Part shown: piece by piece, positions 32,731-42,826 of the stretch | Layout of the letters: every line of letters starts with the position of its first letter | Position numbering within the stretch: position 1 is the stretch's first letter | Source: Nocardia sp. BMG51109 | Lineage (GTDB): Bacteria > Actinomycetota > Actinomycetes > Mycobacteriales > Mycobacteriaceae | Assembly (NCBI RefSeq): GCF_000526215.1 | Contig: NZ_JAFQ01000003.1 | Span: 62,001-126,000 of the forward strand | Direction of reading: 5' to 3' | Length of the DNA stretch: 64,000 nt | The notes under the pieces: generated by a model | Databases searched by the model: none | What the model was told of the DNA's origin: nothing | Seen by the model: only the letters and a program-made list of their open reading frames with translations | Translations under genes and position numbers: made by a program

Positions 32731-34289
32731 TTCGTGTAGTGGACGTCGATGGTTTGCGCCGGTGCGTTGGAGGGGACCTCGATTACCGGGATCGGCTTGT
32801 TGCTGGGGTTGCCGCTGTCCGCGCCGCGGAAGCTGAACTCGAGATCGCCGGAGGCGGCGGGAACCTTGTTCTGGATGTTCAGGTTCAGCAGCTGATTGAG
32901 TACGTCCTCGTGAGTCGGCGGCTGTTCGCCGGGTTGTGCGCGGGCGGAAAGCCGTGCCGCCTTCGCGGCGATGAGCAAGGCATCGTGAGTGGAGATGGCG
33001 CCACCGTCGTCGAGATGGGCCTCGTCGAATCCGAGCCTGCGGAACATGTCGAGGAATTCACCGAAGTGCTTCGGCGTATCCTTCGCATTCTGTCGCCACC
33101 CCTGGGGGTCGGTCTCCGTCGCATAGGCGATACGAATGTTCTTCTCGCGCAGATCTTTTTCCTGCGATCGAAGTTGCAGCGCCCCGAAGTCGCCGCTCGC
33201 GCCGAGCACGGTGACCGGTGTATCCACGCAGACCCGGGCGTACATCGCCTGGAGGAAGTTGTTGAAGTCCACCACGCGGCCGGCGTACAGGACGACCTCG
33301 ACCTTCGGTTCGGTCCCGCAAATGTTGTGCACGACGTTGGTGAACAAACTGGGACTCGATGCTTTGGGGCCGGACACACCCTGGTAGCTCTGCGAGCGAT
33401 ACTTGTTCAGATCCGCGAAGCGCTGTTCGAGGTCCTCTCGCAGTGACCGAGTGAACAGGTCCGCACCGGAGGTCGTCCCCGGATCGTCGTTGACGTCGGA
33501 GTTGGAGTCGTACACCAGCATCGCCGAATCCAATTCGGGATTGTTGCGAGCGTAGGTGTACAGCGCCTCGACGTATTCGGTATTGGGTGGTGCGGACCGG
33601 ACGAAGCCGCGAATCGCACCGTAGTTGAGCTGGTCGGCGGTGGCGATGGAACTGATGATCGGGATGTTGTGCTCCGCGAGATGCTTGGCCGCCGACTCGG
33701 TGTGGACGGTGGACAGCCGCAGCCCGGCCACCGCCACCAGCGGCTCGGGATCGTCGACCATGCCCTCCAACTGCTCGACCACCGGTTTCCACTGCAACTC
33801 GTGGCTGCCCCAGTTGGCCAGGACCACCTTGACCAGCGGCCGTGGATCGTCGATAGCCGCGGTCCTGTTGATCCGCATCTGCGCCGTGTACGCACCTTCG
33901 AGTTCGTTCAGGATCATCGCGGGCGTATTCGCCGACGTCGCGTCGACCGTCAGCGGGTCGAGCAGCGCGATGGTCACGGTGTTCCCGGAACCGCTCACCG
34001 CCGCGTTCTCCGCGGCGATCTTTCGTTGAATGCCGGTATAGGCGTCGTCGAAGGCGAAGCTGCCGTCGGTAACTCCGACGCACTCACCATCGATCCGCCG
34101 CACACCGGAACCCGAATGCCCGCAGGTGTTGTCGCGTTCGGACAACCGATAGGCGGCTCCGGCGACGACCACCGCGACGACCAGGCCCAGCGCGACCGCG
34201 ATTCTGTGCCTGCGCAGCCGGATGCGAATCCGGGGCCACGTGCCCGCCGGCGGCGGCGGAACCATGTCACCTGAACTGTTATCGATCAC
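32727..34289 (-). CDS. Membrane-anchored periplasmic-binding-protein-like receptor
   Basis: This 520-aa protein has a basic N-terminus, one transmembrane helix at about residues 30-48 (IAVALGLVVAVVVAGAAYRL) and a large extracytoplasmic part resembling a type 1 periplasmic binding protein (TIALLDPLTV, GAYTAQMRINRT, PLVAVAGLRLS, IPIISSIATADQLNYG, FVRSAPPNTEYVEAL, AMLVYDSN, VEVVLYAGRVVDFNNFLQAM). No permease is adjacent. The ATPase gene ends 6 bp upstream, so the pair is one operon. It probably senses a ligand outside and signals to the ATPase. The start is GTG; an ATG eight codons later is possible. Confidence 0.8.
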   Translation of the reverse strand: MIDNSSGDMVPPPPAGTWPRIRIRLRRHRIAVALGLVVAVVVAGAAYRLSERDNTCGHSGSGVRRIDGECVGVTDGSFAFDDAYTGIQRKIAAENAAVSGSGNTVTIALLDPLTVDATSANTPAMILNELEGAYTAQMRINRTAAIDDPRPLVKVVLANWGSHELQWKPVVEQLEGMVDDPEPLVAVAGLRLSTVHTESAAKHLAEHNIPIISSIATADQLNYGAIRGFVRSAPPNTEYVEALYTYARNNPELDSAMLVYDSNSDVNDDPGTTSGADLFTRSLREDLEQRFADLNKYRSQSYQGVSGPKASSPSLFTNVVHNICGTEPKVEVVLYAGRVVDFNNFLQAMYARVCVDTPVTVLGASGDFGALQLRSQEKDLREKNIRIAYATETDPQGWRQNAKDTPKHFGEFLDMFRRLGFDEAHLDDGGAISTHDALLIAAKAARLSARAQPGEQPPTHEDVLNQLLNLNIQNKVPAASGDLEFSFRGADSGNPSNKPIPVIEVPSNAPAQTIDVHYTK

Positions 34290-34295
34290 GGGCGC

Positions 34296-36299
34296 TCAAC
34301 TCCACAGCTCGGCTGTTCTTCGATGATCGTCGGCCTCTTTCAGCAGTGGCACCGGATCACCCGTGGCGAGACCGGCAACGACGTCGTAGTCGGCCGCGAT
34401 CTGCCAATGCAGGGAGCGGCGGCGATTCGAGACGAACGGATCGGCGGCGATCCAGTTCGCGACCACCAACCGGGTGATCGGCTGCGGCTGAGCCGGTCCG
34501 GCGAGGGCGTCGTGCAATTGATCCATCGGAGATTTGTCCGGATCGCTGTTCCGGCGGGGCATCGCGGTCGCCGAACGCAACAGCCGCACCCAGTCATCTG
34601 TCGTCCCGTCGTCGAGCCGCCGTCGCAACCCGTCGCAAGTGACCGCGAAATCCCCAGCGGCCAAGGCGTAATGGAGGACGTTCACCTCGTCGTCATCCTC
34701 CTCGCTGCGAGAGCGGAGCCAGCCGAAGACCGACTCCCACTGTGCCGGTCTGTCCTCGGTTCTCGCCGCGAGTTGCCGTAATAGCAATCGGCGCAGGATG
34801 AGCGGGCCGGCGCCGCGGGGGACCGGCCACAACACCGGCTCGATTTCCCGATAGCTGTGAATGCCGCCCAGGAGCAGGTCGCTGTGGGCGGCGAGCAGGC
34901 TGGCATGATGCGCCGTCCGGGCCGCCGCGCAGGTGATCATGTCGTAGTACGCGTCTTCGGAAAACTCTCCGACCAACTTCTGGCGCAACCGATCTCCCAC
35001 ACTCGGGCCGCCGGGTTCGCGACGTTCGAGCAGCACGTCGAGTGTCTCGCCGTTGACGAGCGGGCGGTCGTGCAGAGCCGCAACGAGTTCGGCGGTCGAG
35101 GCCGGATGACCGTCGGTGAGGTCGTGCACCATCGAGATCAACTGGTGGTTGCCGATCACATCGGTGCTGCCGGCCGTATTCGACGGGAGCCCCGACACCA
35201 TCGCGCCGACCTCCCGCTTGTTCAGGTCCCGCAGGGTGATCAGGCACCACAGGTTCGGCTCGCCCTGGAGGTCGTAGGTCAGGTCGTGGTCGCTTTCCTT
35301 GCCGGTGAAGACGGCCAGGCCCCGGCTCACCGCGTCGAGCGGGCCGTCCCGGACGATCGGAGCGAGCAGACTGCCCCGGCTCGTCGCCACGACGGTGAGC
35401 GGGTCGGTCGAGTCGCTGTGCAGCACCCAGCGGTCCTTGCGGGCGTCCACCAGTCCGTTGACGAATTTCTGCCCCAGCGCGGCGTCGGCGTTGTCGAGCA
35501 GAACGACACAGTTGAGTGTCATCTCGACGGCACGCTTCGACTTCCGGAAGTTCTCGCGCAGATCGGCGAGAAACGCCTCCGTGAGCAACTCGTCGACCTG
35601 GCGGGTCTGCTCGTCTCGCGCCCAGCCGTTGAGATCGACGAGCACGTCGAGCGGATCCCGCTGCCGCGTTCCGTCACGGTGGCCGTACCACTCGGGCGAC
35701 AGGGACCTGCCGCGGCGGACAATCCGTAGCACCGGCTCGATACCCATGCCGGCGACAATGCGGGTGACCGCACCGATCTGCTCGTTCTCCAGCAGCGTGG
35801 CGAGTTCCCCGGCCGCCTCCCGGAGAATTTCCCGCATGGTGTCGACGTCGACCTGACTGTCGAGCATCCGCTGGATCGCCGCCCGGGCGGCCGGGCGGTC
35901 GTCGGGCAGATCGGCTTGCGTGACCCGCCGCCCGATGGTCAACCGCGGGAACTGCAGCGAGCCATATCTCTCGCATGTTCTTCCCAGCTGAAACGCGATC
36001 GCCGACAGCACTTCCGGAACCGTCGCATCGCGATGCCGTTCGAAGTCGACCCGGGCACAAGGCACATTCCCGTCGAGCTTGCGCATCAGCTCGTCGGTCA
36101 ATGCCGATTTGCCGTAGCCCCGGGCGCCCTCGACGACCAGGACCGGGTGGCTGAGGCTCCGTGTGGCCCGGCCGTCCGGCTCGCGTCGCATGAGCCGCCG
36201 TACGAGTTCGATTGCCTGCCCGTGCCCGAATGTTTGCCCGCCCAGCTGCACGCACCAGTTGTAGTCGATTGCTTCCCCGCTCGCCAGCCCCGAATGCAT
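34296..36299 (-). CDS. P-loop ATPase partner of the receptor-like protein
   Basis: This 667-aa protein has a P-loop NTPase domain in its first half: Walker A GARGYGKS at about residues 58-65 and a Walker B-like CVVLLDNAD later, in the general style of AAA/STAND regulators. The second half is helical with no recognised effector domain. It is cytoplasmic. The receptor gene starts 6 bp after its stop. I chose the ATG at 36299; no ribosome-binding site is visible, and a GTG three codons upstream is possible. The family within the AAA+/STAND group is not resolved. Confidence 0.75.
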   Translation of the reverse strand: MHSGLASGEAIDYNWCVQLGGQTFGHGQAIELVRRLMRREPDGRATRSLSHPVLVVEGARGYGKSALTDELMRKLDGNVPCARVDFERHRDATVPEVLSAIAFQLGRTCERYGSLQFPRLTIGRRVTQADLPDDRPAARAAIQRMLDSQVDVDTMREILREAAGELATLLENEQIGAVTRIVAGMGIEPVLRIVRRGRSLSPEWYGHRDGTRQRDPLDVLVDLNGWARDEQTRQVDELLTEAFLADLRENFRKSKRAVEMTLNCVVLLDNADAALGQKFVNGLVDARKDRWVLHSDSTDPLTVVATSRGSLLAPIVRDGPLDAVSRGLAVFTGKESDHDLTYDLQGEPNLWCLITLRDLNKREVGAMVSGLPSNTAGSTDVIGNHQLISMVHDLTDGHPASTAELVAALHDRPLVNGETLDVLLERREPGGPSVGDRLRQKLVGEFSEDAYYDMITCAAARTAHHASLLAAHSDLLLGGIHSYREIEPVLWPVPRGAGPLILRRLLLRQLAARTEDRPAQWESVFGWLRSRSEEDDDEVNVLHYALAAGDFAVTCDGLRRRLDDGTTDDWVRLLRSATAMPRRNSDPDKSPMDQLHDALAGPAQPQPITRLVVANWIAADPFVSNRRRSLHWQIAADYDVVAGLATGDPVPLLKEADDHRRTAELWS

Positions 36300-36684
36300 C
36301 TGTGGCACTACCGTACACGCCCTGTGCTCGCCGTTTGTCGTGTGCAGCCACCGAAATTCGGCTCGCTGAAGCCGAGCAGCCCCGGTCGGGTGAAACCACA
36401 AATTAACGAAACGCGCCACTCCGGCACCACCGCAACGGCATTCGGGCGAGCGGGTGATCCGATATCCGGGAGCGAGTCGACTCCGTGCTGTCTCGAAACC
36501 ACCCGTGCGGCCGCGGCTTCGGCCGGAGGAGTGCCGGTCAGGTGATCACGGGGAACTATCGGCGGAGTTTCCGCAGGACGCGTTCGCCGATATTTCCTCT
36601 CGGCGATCTTTCCGAGGACACGAACCGCGGGTGGCGCTTCCACCCCTCGAAGCCGGAGGCGCTCGCCCGCGGTCCGGCGGTCGC
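36300..36684. other. Intergenic region, no gene recognised
   Basis: About 385 bp between the ATPase start and a small secreted-protein gene. It should hold the promoter of the ATPase-receptor operon. No dyad or small gene is convincing. Confidence 0.5.
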
Positions 36685-36972
36685 TCAGGCCGGGACGCAC
36701 TCCAGCTGGTCCGGGTCGTAGTAGCGGGAGCGGGCGTCCTCGCAGGCTTCCCAGCTGGAGTACGGGCCTGGGTCGAAGCCCGGCTCGGACCGCTTCGAGG
36801 AACCGGACGCCACGGCACCGGCGATCGGTGTGGTGTGGCCCGCCGTGAGCACTGTCGGCGTACCGGCGGGGTCCGGCGCGTGGGCGGACGAGACACCGGT
36901 GACGGCCGCGGAGCACAACGCCAGTCCCGCAAGGGATGTGGCCGCGGCGGACAGGATCGATCGAATGTTCAT
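36685..36972 (-). CDS. Small secreted protein with two cysteines
   Basis: This 95-aa protein has a clear Sec signal peptide (MNIRSILSAAATSLAGLALCSAAVTGVSSAHA, cleavage after AHA). The mature part is about 63 residues with two Cys (EACEDA, LECVPA) that may form a disulphide, and WEACEDARSRYYDPDQLECVP at the end. This C-terminal pattern is seen in small actinobacterial secreted proteins of unknown role. Clear ATG. Confidence 0.8.
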   Translation of the reverse strand: MNIRSILSAAATSLAGLALCSAAVTGVSSAHAPDPAGTPTVLTAGHTTPIAGAVASGSSKRSEPGFDPGPYSSWEACEDARSRYYDPDQLECVPA

Positions 36973-37129
36973 CTCTTCTGACTCCTTTCGGGTGTGCTGT
37001 CGATGGGACCAGAGGATTCCGGGAGGGCTCCCGAAAGCCGTGTCGGGTCGCCCGCCGCCGGCCGGATCGGCGTGATCGACGCACGACCCGGGTACCGGCG
37101 GATACGCGGGGCGAGTGAGCGGGCCGGGC

Positions 37130-38758
37130 TCAGGGGTTGATCAGCCGATCGAACGCCGCGCGGACATCGGAATCGGCGGAATCGACGTACATTTCGCGAT
37201 CACCGGTGTGTACCCGGATGCGGTCCGGGCAACTCGCGCCGCCGATCTCGACCGCGGTGTCGAGTACGAGCCGGGCCGTGCGCATTTCGAAGACCCGGAT
37301 CGGAATTGCCCGCTGCCGGAACGTCATATCCCCGTAGGTGTCGTCGTCGAATGCGTACGGGCAGGTCTGGACCGGGGCGCCGAATACCGCCGGGCCGGCG
37401 CAGATCACCAGGACCGCGTCGGCGGCGTCCCGGGCACGCCATTCGGCCGGGAAGCGGGCCGTATCGCCGTCGTTGCCGAACAGCAGGGCTCGGTGGGGCG
37501 GGTGGCTGCCGTAGGGGGCGGCGCCGCGGTAGGACTTCGGGGTCCGGCAGTAGGCGGGTTGGGCACCGGGGGAAGGTGGCTGTAGCAGTTTGCGCACGGC
37601 ATCCAATTCGATTGCCGCGGTGGCTCGTTCGACACCCTCGCGGGCTTTCGGGGCGAGCTGGTGGCGGGGATGGCGGTCGAGCAGCTGCTGATACCGGTCC
37701 CGCGCGCGGGTCCAGTCGCGCGCGTTCATCAGCGCGTCGCCGCATCCGATCAATGTCGCCGGCGCGATCTGCGGGAGAACCGCGGCCGCCCGGTCCATCA
37801 CCGGTGAACCCGTCCGCTGCTGGGCCATCCACTCGAGGATCACGCTGGTATGGCAGCTGTCCGGGGTGGGCAGGCGGTTGAGGAACCTGTCCAGCGCCGT
37901 GTCGACCATGCGCTCGTGGCCGGGAAATCTCGCGTTCACCGTTGCCAGACCGGCGAAACCGGATCGGAGGGCCGCGGTGGTTGTGTCGGCCGGGGCGGCC
38001 GTGGGTGTGCGCAGTGCCCGGTCGAGGGCGTTCGCCGAATCACCGAGCAACCGGCAGGCGCGCACGGTGTCGTCGCCGCGAGCGGCCGCCGCCACATCGG
38101 CGACGCGATGACCGATCCACCGTTCGTCCTGTGCGGTCGACGCCTGCACACAGCTTCCGGCGTGGCGGGCGTCCTCGGTGCGGCTCTCGATCCGCGCGGC
38201 GTCGGCCCGCAGTAGCCCGACCGCCACCAGCACGGGAACCGTGACGGCGAGGGCCACCGATCGCTGCTTTCGCGCACGGCCCCAACGGAATCGAGCACGC
38301 CCACCGGCGCGCCGCCACCCATCCCCGACCACCGCGGCCCACCAGAGCACCACGACGAACTGGAACCACCCCGGCGCACCACCGGCGGCCAGCACGATGA
38401 CGAACACCAGAGTGCCGAGCGCGGCGCCCGCCGCGAGTGCCCGCCGCCCCGGTAGCAGACAGCCGGTACCGAGCAGGTATCCGATACCGAGCAAGGAGGC
38501 GTTGGCCACCGCGGCGGCCAGCGGATCGGACACGCTACCACCGTGTTTCGACGTACGTGCCGTGTCGTCGGTGGGTGCGTCGATGTCGGCCGGTGCGGCG
38601 TCGTGCGTCGCGACGCCGGCCGCCGGGCAATCGCCTGTTGCGGTACCGGACGCCGGAGAACTGTCCGCCGCGATGCCGAGCGCCGGTTGGGCGTGTGTCG
38701 TGGCGCCGGGGTCCGCCTTTCCCGCCGCCGATTCCGCCTGCTGCTTCGGCCGATCCAT
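37130..38758 (-). CDS. Membrane protein with extracytoplasmic TPR-like C-terminal region
   Basis: This 542-aa protein is unrecognised. Residues 1-75 are Ala/Asp-rich and disordered. Hydrophobic helices follow at about 80-150 and 175-185. The remaining roughly 350 residues should be outside; they contain a TPR-like helix pair (DWTRARDRYQQLLDRHPRHQLAPKA) and several Cys residues that could form disulphides. The frame is open far upstream, antisense-like to the kinase gene, but the ATG at 38758 begins sensible composition. Same strand as the sensor kinase, 89 bp downstream of it. Confidence 0.7.
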   Translation of the reverse strand: MDRPKQQAESAAGKADPGATTHAQPALGIAADSSPASGTATGDCPAAGVATHDAAPADIDAPTDDTARTSKHGGSVSDPLAAAVANASLLGIGYLLGTGCLLPGRRALAAGAALGTLVFVIVLAAGGAPGWFQFVVVLWWAAVVGDGWRRAGGRARFRWGRARKQRSVALAVTVPVLVAVGLLRADAARIESRTEDARHAGSCVQASTAQDERWIGHRVADVAAAARGDDTVRACRLLGDSANALDRALRTPTAAPADTTTAALRSGFAGLATVNARFPGHERMVDTALDRFLNRLPTPDSCHTSVILEWMAQQRTGSPVMDRAAAVLPQIAPATLIGCGDALMNARDWTRARDRYQQLLDRHPRHQLAPKAREGVERATAAIELDAVRKLLQPPSPGAQPAYCRTPKSYRGAAPYGSHPPHRALLFGNDGDTARFPAEWRARDAADAVLVICAGPAVFGAPVQTCPYAFDDDTYGDMTFRQRAIPIRVFEMRTARLVLDTAVEIGGASCPDRIRVHTGDREMYVDSADSDVRAAFDRLINP

Positions 38759-38847
38759 CCCGACCCCTCTCCCGGACGTGTGCGAAGTTGGCTCGCATTG
38801 TCGGGCAACACCTTCGGGAGGGCTCCCGGCCGGCCGCGCGCGGCGGC

Positions 38848-41115
38848 TCAGCCGTGGTCGATCAGGGTCCGGGTCCCGCCGTCGTGGTCGATCTCTATGC
38901 GGCGCATCTCGCCCGGGCCGTCGACCAGGATGGTGGCGAGAACGGGGCGGCCGCGCGGCAGGATGCGGACCGTGATGGCGCCGGCGTTGGCCTTGTCGAG
39001 CTGCTGGGCGACCTCCTCGACGACCGTCGCCACCAGCGTGTCGGGTGCTTCGGTGAGGCCGCCGTCGTCGAGAAGCAACACCTCCACGCCGCGGCCGCGG
39101 GCGCCGCGGGTGGCCGCGACCAGCCCGGTGGTCGTCAGGGTGGGCGCGCGCAGGCTGTCCCGCAGTTCGGCCTCCAGCAGCCGGGATTCGTAGCGTTCGG
39201 AATCGGTGAGACCGTCGCCGCCGGCGATCCGCTCCAGCATCGGGCGGGCCCGGTCGTCGAGGTTGTCCAGCTGGCGGGCCCGTTCCTCGCCCTGCGCCCG
39301 CAGGGTGGCCTGGGCCGCGGCGCGGGCGGCGGACTCGTCGGCCAGCCTGCGCAGCGCCCGCAGGGTGGAGCGGGCGATCGCCGCGATGAGTATTCCGGCC
39401 ACCACGATGACCAGCGGTGTCATCGACATCGAAATCGCCTGTGCCCCAAGTCCGATGCCGAACGCGGCGACCAGGGTCGTAGCGACGATGCCGACCGTCG
39501 CGTACCCGCCGCGGCCGCGCACGGCGAGCAGGCACAGCACCAGGGAGATGGCGTAGACCGTCCAGATGAACTCGCGCACCTGCGCCGCGCCGACATCGTG
39601 GTAGGCCAGCTCGGTAGATACCGGGCCGACGGCCGCGATGGCCACCGCGACCGGCCACGGGAGCGGATCGGTATCGATCGCGGCGATCGCGACCGTGGCG
39701 ACGGCGATCAGCGCATACGCGATCACGATCGGGACGTGGTTGGCGGGAATGCTGCGGATGTTCGACACCGCCATCGAGGCGATGGTGGCCAGCAGCACGG
39801 CCGTCACGAGCGCACCCTGGCGGCCGCGCAGGCCGAGCAGACCGCGAAGTTCCCAGCGTCCGGCGCCGCTCGAGTACTCGGGCCCGCTCTCCGCCGGGGC
39901 ATCGCCGCCGCCCTGATGCACCCACACCAGGGTCACCGTCGTCCCCTGTCCCGGAGCGGATTCGACGAATGCCGCGCCGCCGGGCAGATCCGACATCCGC
40001 GCGAGAATGCTGCGCCGCACGCCGAGCCGGTGCGCGGGCACCGCCTCGGTATCGAAACCCGCACCGTTGTCACGCATTTCGACCCGCAGCGCCCCGGTGC
40101 CGACGGTCACGGTGACCTCGCGATGCACCCGGCGCCCGGCGCCGCCGCCGTGCCGCAGGCTGTTGCGGACCGCCTCGGCCAGCGCCGAGGCGATGGTGTC
40201 GCAGACATCGGCGGGCACCTGCATCCGGGCGAATCCGGTGAGCCGCTTCGACCGGAACGTGATGCCGGGATTGATCGCCGACACCGTCGCCCGCAACATT
40301 CCGATCGCCCCGAAAGCATCCAGGGCACGGCCGTGTTCGCCGATCCGCCGGAACTCGTCGAACTGCCGCAGCGTCTTTCGTGCCTCCCGGCCGAGCGCGG
40401 TGGCATCGCTCCCGCGCGAGGCGTCGAGCAGGGTGGACATGACGTCGTCGTGGATGATGGCGGAAAAGCGGGACCGCTCACGGCTTTTCGCATCGGCCGC
40501 CGCCACCTCCGCGATATCGCGCTCGGCACGCGCGGACTCCTCGTCGATGGTGGCGGCCGCCCGGACGACCGTGATCAGCCCCCAGGTGAGCAGGCCCGCG
40601 ATACCGAAATTCCGGGTGAAGTCCAGCAGGAACGGCAGCCAGCGCACGCCGCCCTGGATCATCCCGTTGACCAGTGCGCCACCGGCGACGGTGAGCACCA
40701 GCGCACCCGCCGCCACCCGCGGCCGCCACACCAGCGCACCGGCCGCCGCGCCCAGGGCCACCGTGCGCAGCAGCCAGAACGGATCGTTGTGCAGTTCGGG
40801 CTGGCGAATGGCCAACGGTGCCAGCGCAATCGACCCGAGCAGTGCGACGGCCACGGCCCCGCACAGCCACCGGACGGTGCGCAGCGGCACCGAGAACGCC
40901 AGTACGGCCAAGGCCAGGCAGCTGCCGAAGACCGCGGTGCCGGCCAGCGGCGTCCACCACCAGGCCAGCAGCCGCGCCTCCTGCCACGCCTCGCGGATGA
41001 CCACCAGCCCCAGCAGCACGCCGATCGCCCCGATGAGCAGCGCTGCCGCACGCGCGATCCGGGTGGCCGCCGGCCCTGCCCGCACGCCGGTGACCTCGCA
41101 GGGTGCAGCGGTCAC
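38848..41115 (-). CDS. Two-module membrane histidine-kinase-like protein
   Basis: This 755-aa protein contains two membrane/kinase modules in tandem. The first has hydrophobic helices (residues about 22-190), a DHp-like helix with H222 in AIIHDDVMSTLL, and a HATPase_c domain with N-box EAVRNSLRHGGG and G1 box DNGAGFD. A second set of helices (about 425-590) follows, then a shorter cytoplasmic region that lacks a clear His or ATP-binding motif. It resembles NarL-type sensor kinases. No response regulator gene is adjacent. Function unknown. Confidence 0.8.
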   Translation of the reverse strand: MTAAPCEVTGVRAGPAATRIARAAALLIGAIGVLLGLVVIREAWQEARLLAWWWTPLAGTAVFGSCLALAVLAFSVPLRTVRWLCGAVAVALLGSIALAPLAIRQPELHNDPFWLLRTVALGAAAGALVWRPRVAAGALVLTVAGGALVNGMIQGGVRWLPFLLDFTRNFGIAGLLTWGLITVVRAAATIDEESARAERDIAEVAAADAKSRERSRFSAIIHDDVMSTLLDASRGSDATALGREARKTLRQFDEFRRIGEHGRALDAFGAIGMLRATVSAINPGITFRSKRLTGFARMQVPADVCDTIASALAEAVRNSLRHGGGAGRRVHREVTVTVGTGALRVEMRDNGAGFDTEAVPAHRLGVRRSILARMSDLPGGAAFVESAPGQGTTVTLVWVHQGGGDAPAESGPEYSSGAGRWELRGLLGLRGRQGALVTAVLLATIASMAVSNIRSIPANHVPIVIAYALIAVATVAIAAIDTDPLPWPVAVAIAAVGPVSTELAYHDVGAAQVREFIWTVYAISLVLCLLAVRGRGGYATVGIVATTLVAAFGIGLGAQAISMSMTPLVIVVAGILIAAIARSTLRALRRLADESAARAAAQATLRAQGEERARQLDNLDDRARPMLERIAGGDGLTDSERYESRLLEAELRDSLRAPTLTTTGLVAATRGARGRGVEVLLLDDGGLTEAPDTLVATVVEEVAQQLDKANAGAITVRILPRGRPVLATILVDGPGEMRRIEIDHDGGTRTLIDHG

Positions 41116-41142
41116 GACGACATCCGGATCGGGCTCATACGG

Positions 41143-42507
41143 TCAACCACCTACCGGCGCCACGTCGTGTGCCTCGTACCTCGCATACACCTTCCCCTCG
41201 GGCCGCAGATTGGCCTGCAGGCTGGGCCGCACGGACGCGCCGTCGAGGAAGTGCAGCGTCCCGGAACTCACCAGCATGGCGGTGAAGATCTGACCCTCCA
41301 GCAGCGCCAGCGAGGACCCGACGCAGACGTGCCGGCCGGACCCGAACGGCAGATACGCGTGCCGCGGCGGCCTGCGGCCGGGCGCGAAACGGTCCGGGTC
41401 GAAGGCGAGCGGCCGCGCGAAATACTCGGGGGAGCGGTGCATCACGTACGGCGCGACGAACACCACCGTGCCCCGCCCGACCCGGAAGCCGCCGATCGTG
41501 GTGTCGCACAACGCCTGTCGCATGAAGGCCGGCGCCGGCGAGTACATCCGCATCGCCTCCTTGAACACCTGCAGGCAGTACGGGAGGTCGGCCAGATCCG
41601 CGGCGGTGGGCGCCCGCCCGCCGAGCACGCGGTCGGTCTCCGCGCGCGCCCGCTCGGCCACCTCCGGATGCCGCGACAGGGCGTACGCCGTCCAGAACTG
41701 GGCGTCGGACGACGTCTCGATACCCGAGGCCCACAGGTTGATCGTCTCGTCCACGAGCTGGTCGAAGCCCATATCGCCCTTGTCGTCGCGGGCCTCGACC
41801 AGGCCCTGCAGGATGTCGTCGCCGGTCGTGGCGCCGCTGCGGCGGGCCTCGACCAGATCGCCGGCCCGGCCGCGGATGAAGGCGATATCGCGCAGGAACT
41901 GCCGGTTGCGCCGGGTCGGGACGAACAGCGGCGCCACGATCGGCCTGGTCATCAACCGGATCTCCCAGTCGAAGACGCGGGTGACCGCCGCCAGGGTCTC
42001 CTCGTTGCCCTCCAGCGACTCGCCGGCGAACAGGTCGCTCATGATGTCGTGGGTCATCCGCTGCATGGCGACGAGTGCGTCGAACCGCCCGTCGGCCGGC
42101 CAGCGCTCCAGGTGTGTGCGCACGTGCCCGGCGATGGTGTCGACGTAGCGCGTCATCAGCCGCGGCGTGAACAACGGGCCGATCAGGCCGCGCTGGCGCT
42201 GATGCAGATCTCCCTCGGAGATGACCAGCCCGTAGCCCAGCACCGGCAGCAATCCCAGCGTCATGATCTTGGCGCGGCCGAACTCCTCGGCCTTGGTGAC
42301 CAGCACCTCGTGGATCTCGTCCGGCCCGGCCACCAGCACGGCCCGGCTGGGGCCGGCCCGGAACTCGCTCACCGGCCCGCATTCCGCCGCCAGCCTGGTC
42401 AGCACCGCCAGCGGATCGCGCATCATCGTTATCGTCTCGCCGAGCGGCGCGAAGCGTGTGCTGCGTGGCGGGTGCATCGGACCCGAATCGCTACCCCGGT
42501 CCATCAT
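41143..42507 (-). CDS. Cytochrome P450
   Basis: This 454-aa P450 has I-helix ASGIETSS, ExxR as EAMR, and haem loop PFGSGRHVCVG. The I-helix has the usual acidic-alcohol pair (ET) but IETSS in place of the usual HETT. GGAGG seven bases before the ATG at 42507 supports the start; the frame is open to 42996 with non-homologous residues. A secreted propeller-like protein is divergent upstream. No redox partners are nearby. Confidence 0.92.
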   Translation of the reverse strand: MMDRGSDSGPMHPPRSTRFAPLGETITMMRDPLAVLTRLAAECGPVSEFRAGPSRAVLVAGPDEIHEVLVTKAEEFGRAKIMTLGLLPVLGYGLVISEGDLHQRQRGLIGPLFTPRLMTRYVDTIAGHVRTHLERWPADGRFDALVAMQRMTHDIMSDLFAGESLEGNEETLAAVTRVFDWEIRLMTRPIVAPLFVPTRRNRQFLRDIAFIRGRAGDLVEARRSGATTGDDILQGLVEARDDKGDMGFDQLVDETINLWASGIETSSDAQFWTAYALSRHPEVAERARAETDRVLGGRAPTAADLADLPYCLQVFKEAMRMYSPAPAFMRQALCDTTIGGFRVGRGTVVFVAPYVMHRSPEYFARPLAFDPDRFAPGRRPPRHAYLPFGSGRHVCVGSSLALLEGQIFTAMLVSSGTLHFLDGASVRPSLQANLRPEGKVYARYEAHDVAPVGG

Positions 42508-42826
42508 CGACAATCCTCCCGTGTTGTCGGTGTGCCCGATCATCGGTGCACGGCAGTCGCAGCCACCCCGAACACGCTGTCGGCCAATCGGTTTGCATGC
42601 CGTCTCGACATGACTGCGAGCGGACCGGCAGGCGTGGCGCTGCGCGTCAAAACCCCGAGCATTGATCATCGACCAGTCTGACGGCGCGCTGCGACACTGC
42701 GAAGACCCGAGATGTGGGGGCGCAGCGCCGACAGGGACCGACCAGGCCTGTGCCGAAAATAGCAGCCGGAAGGCATTACCGCAGGCGTTCCGAGACGTTC
42801 GATGCGGCCGCGTTACTCTCCCGGAC
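42508..42826. other. Divergent intergenic region, P450 / secreted protein
   Basis: About 320 bp that should contain both promoters. No clear operator or RNA was found. Confidence 0.5.

Noticed and set aside
38437..42681. A 1414-codon plus-strand open frame
   Set aside because: It is antisense to the kinase and P450 genes, Arg/Gly/Gln/His-rich, and arises from GC-biased codon positions. The minus-strand genes have clear motifs.
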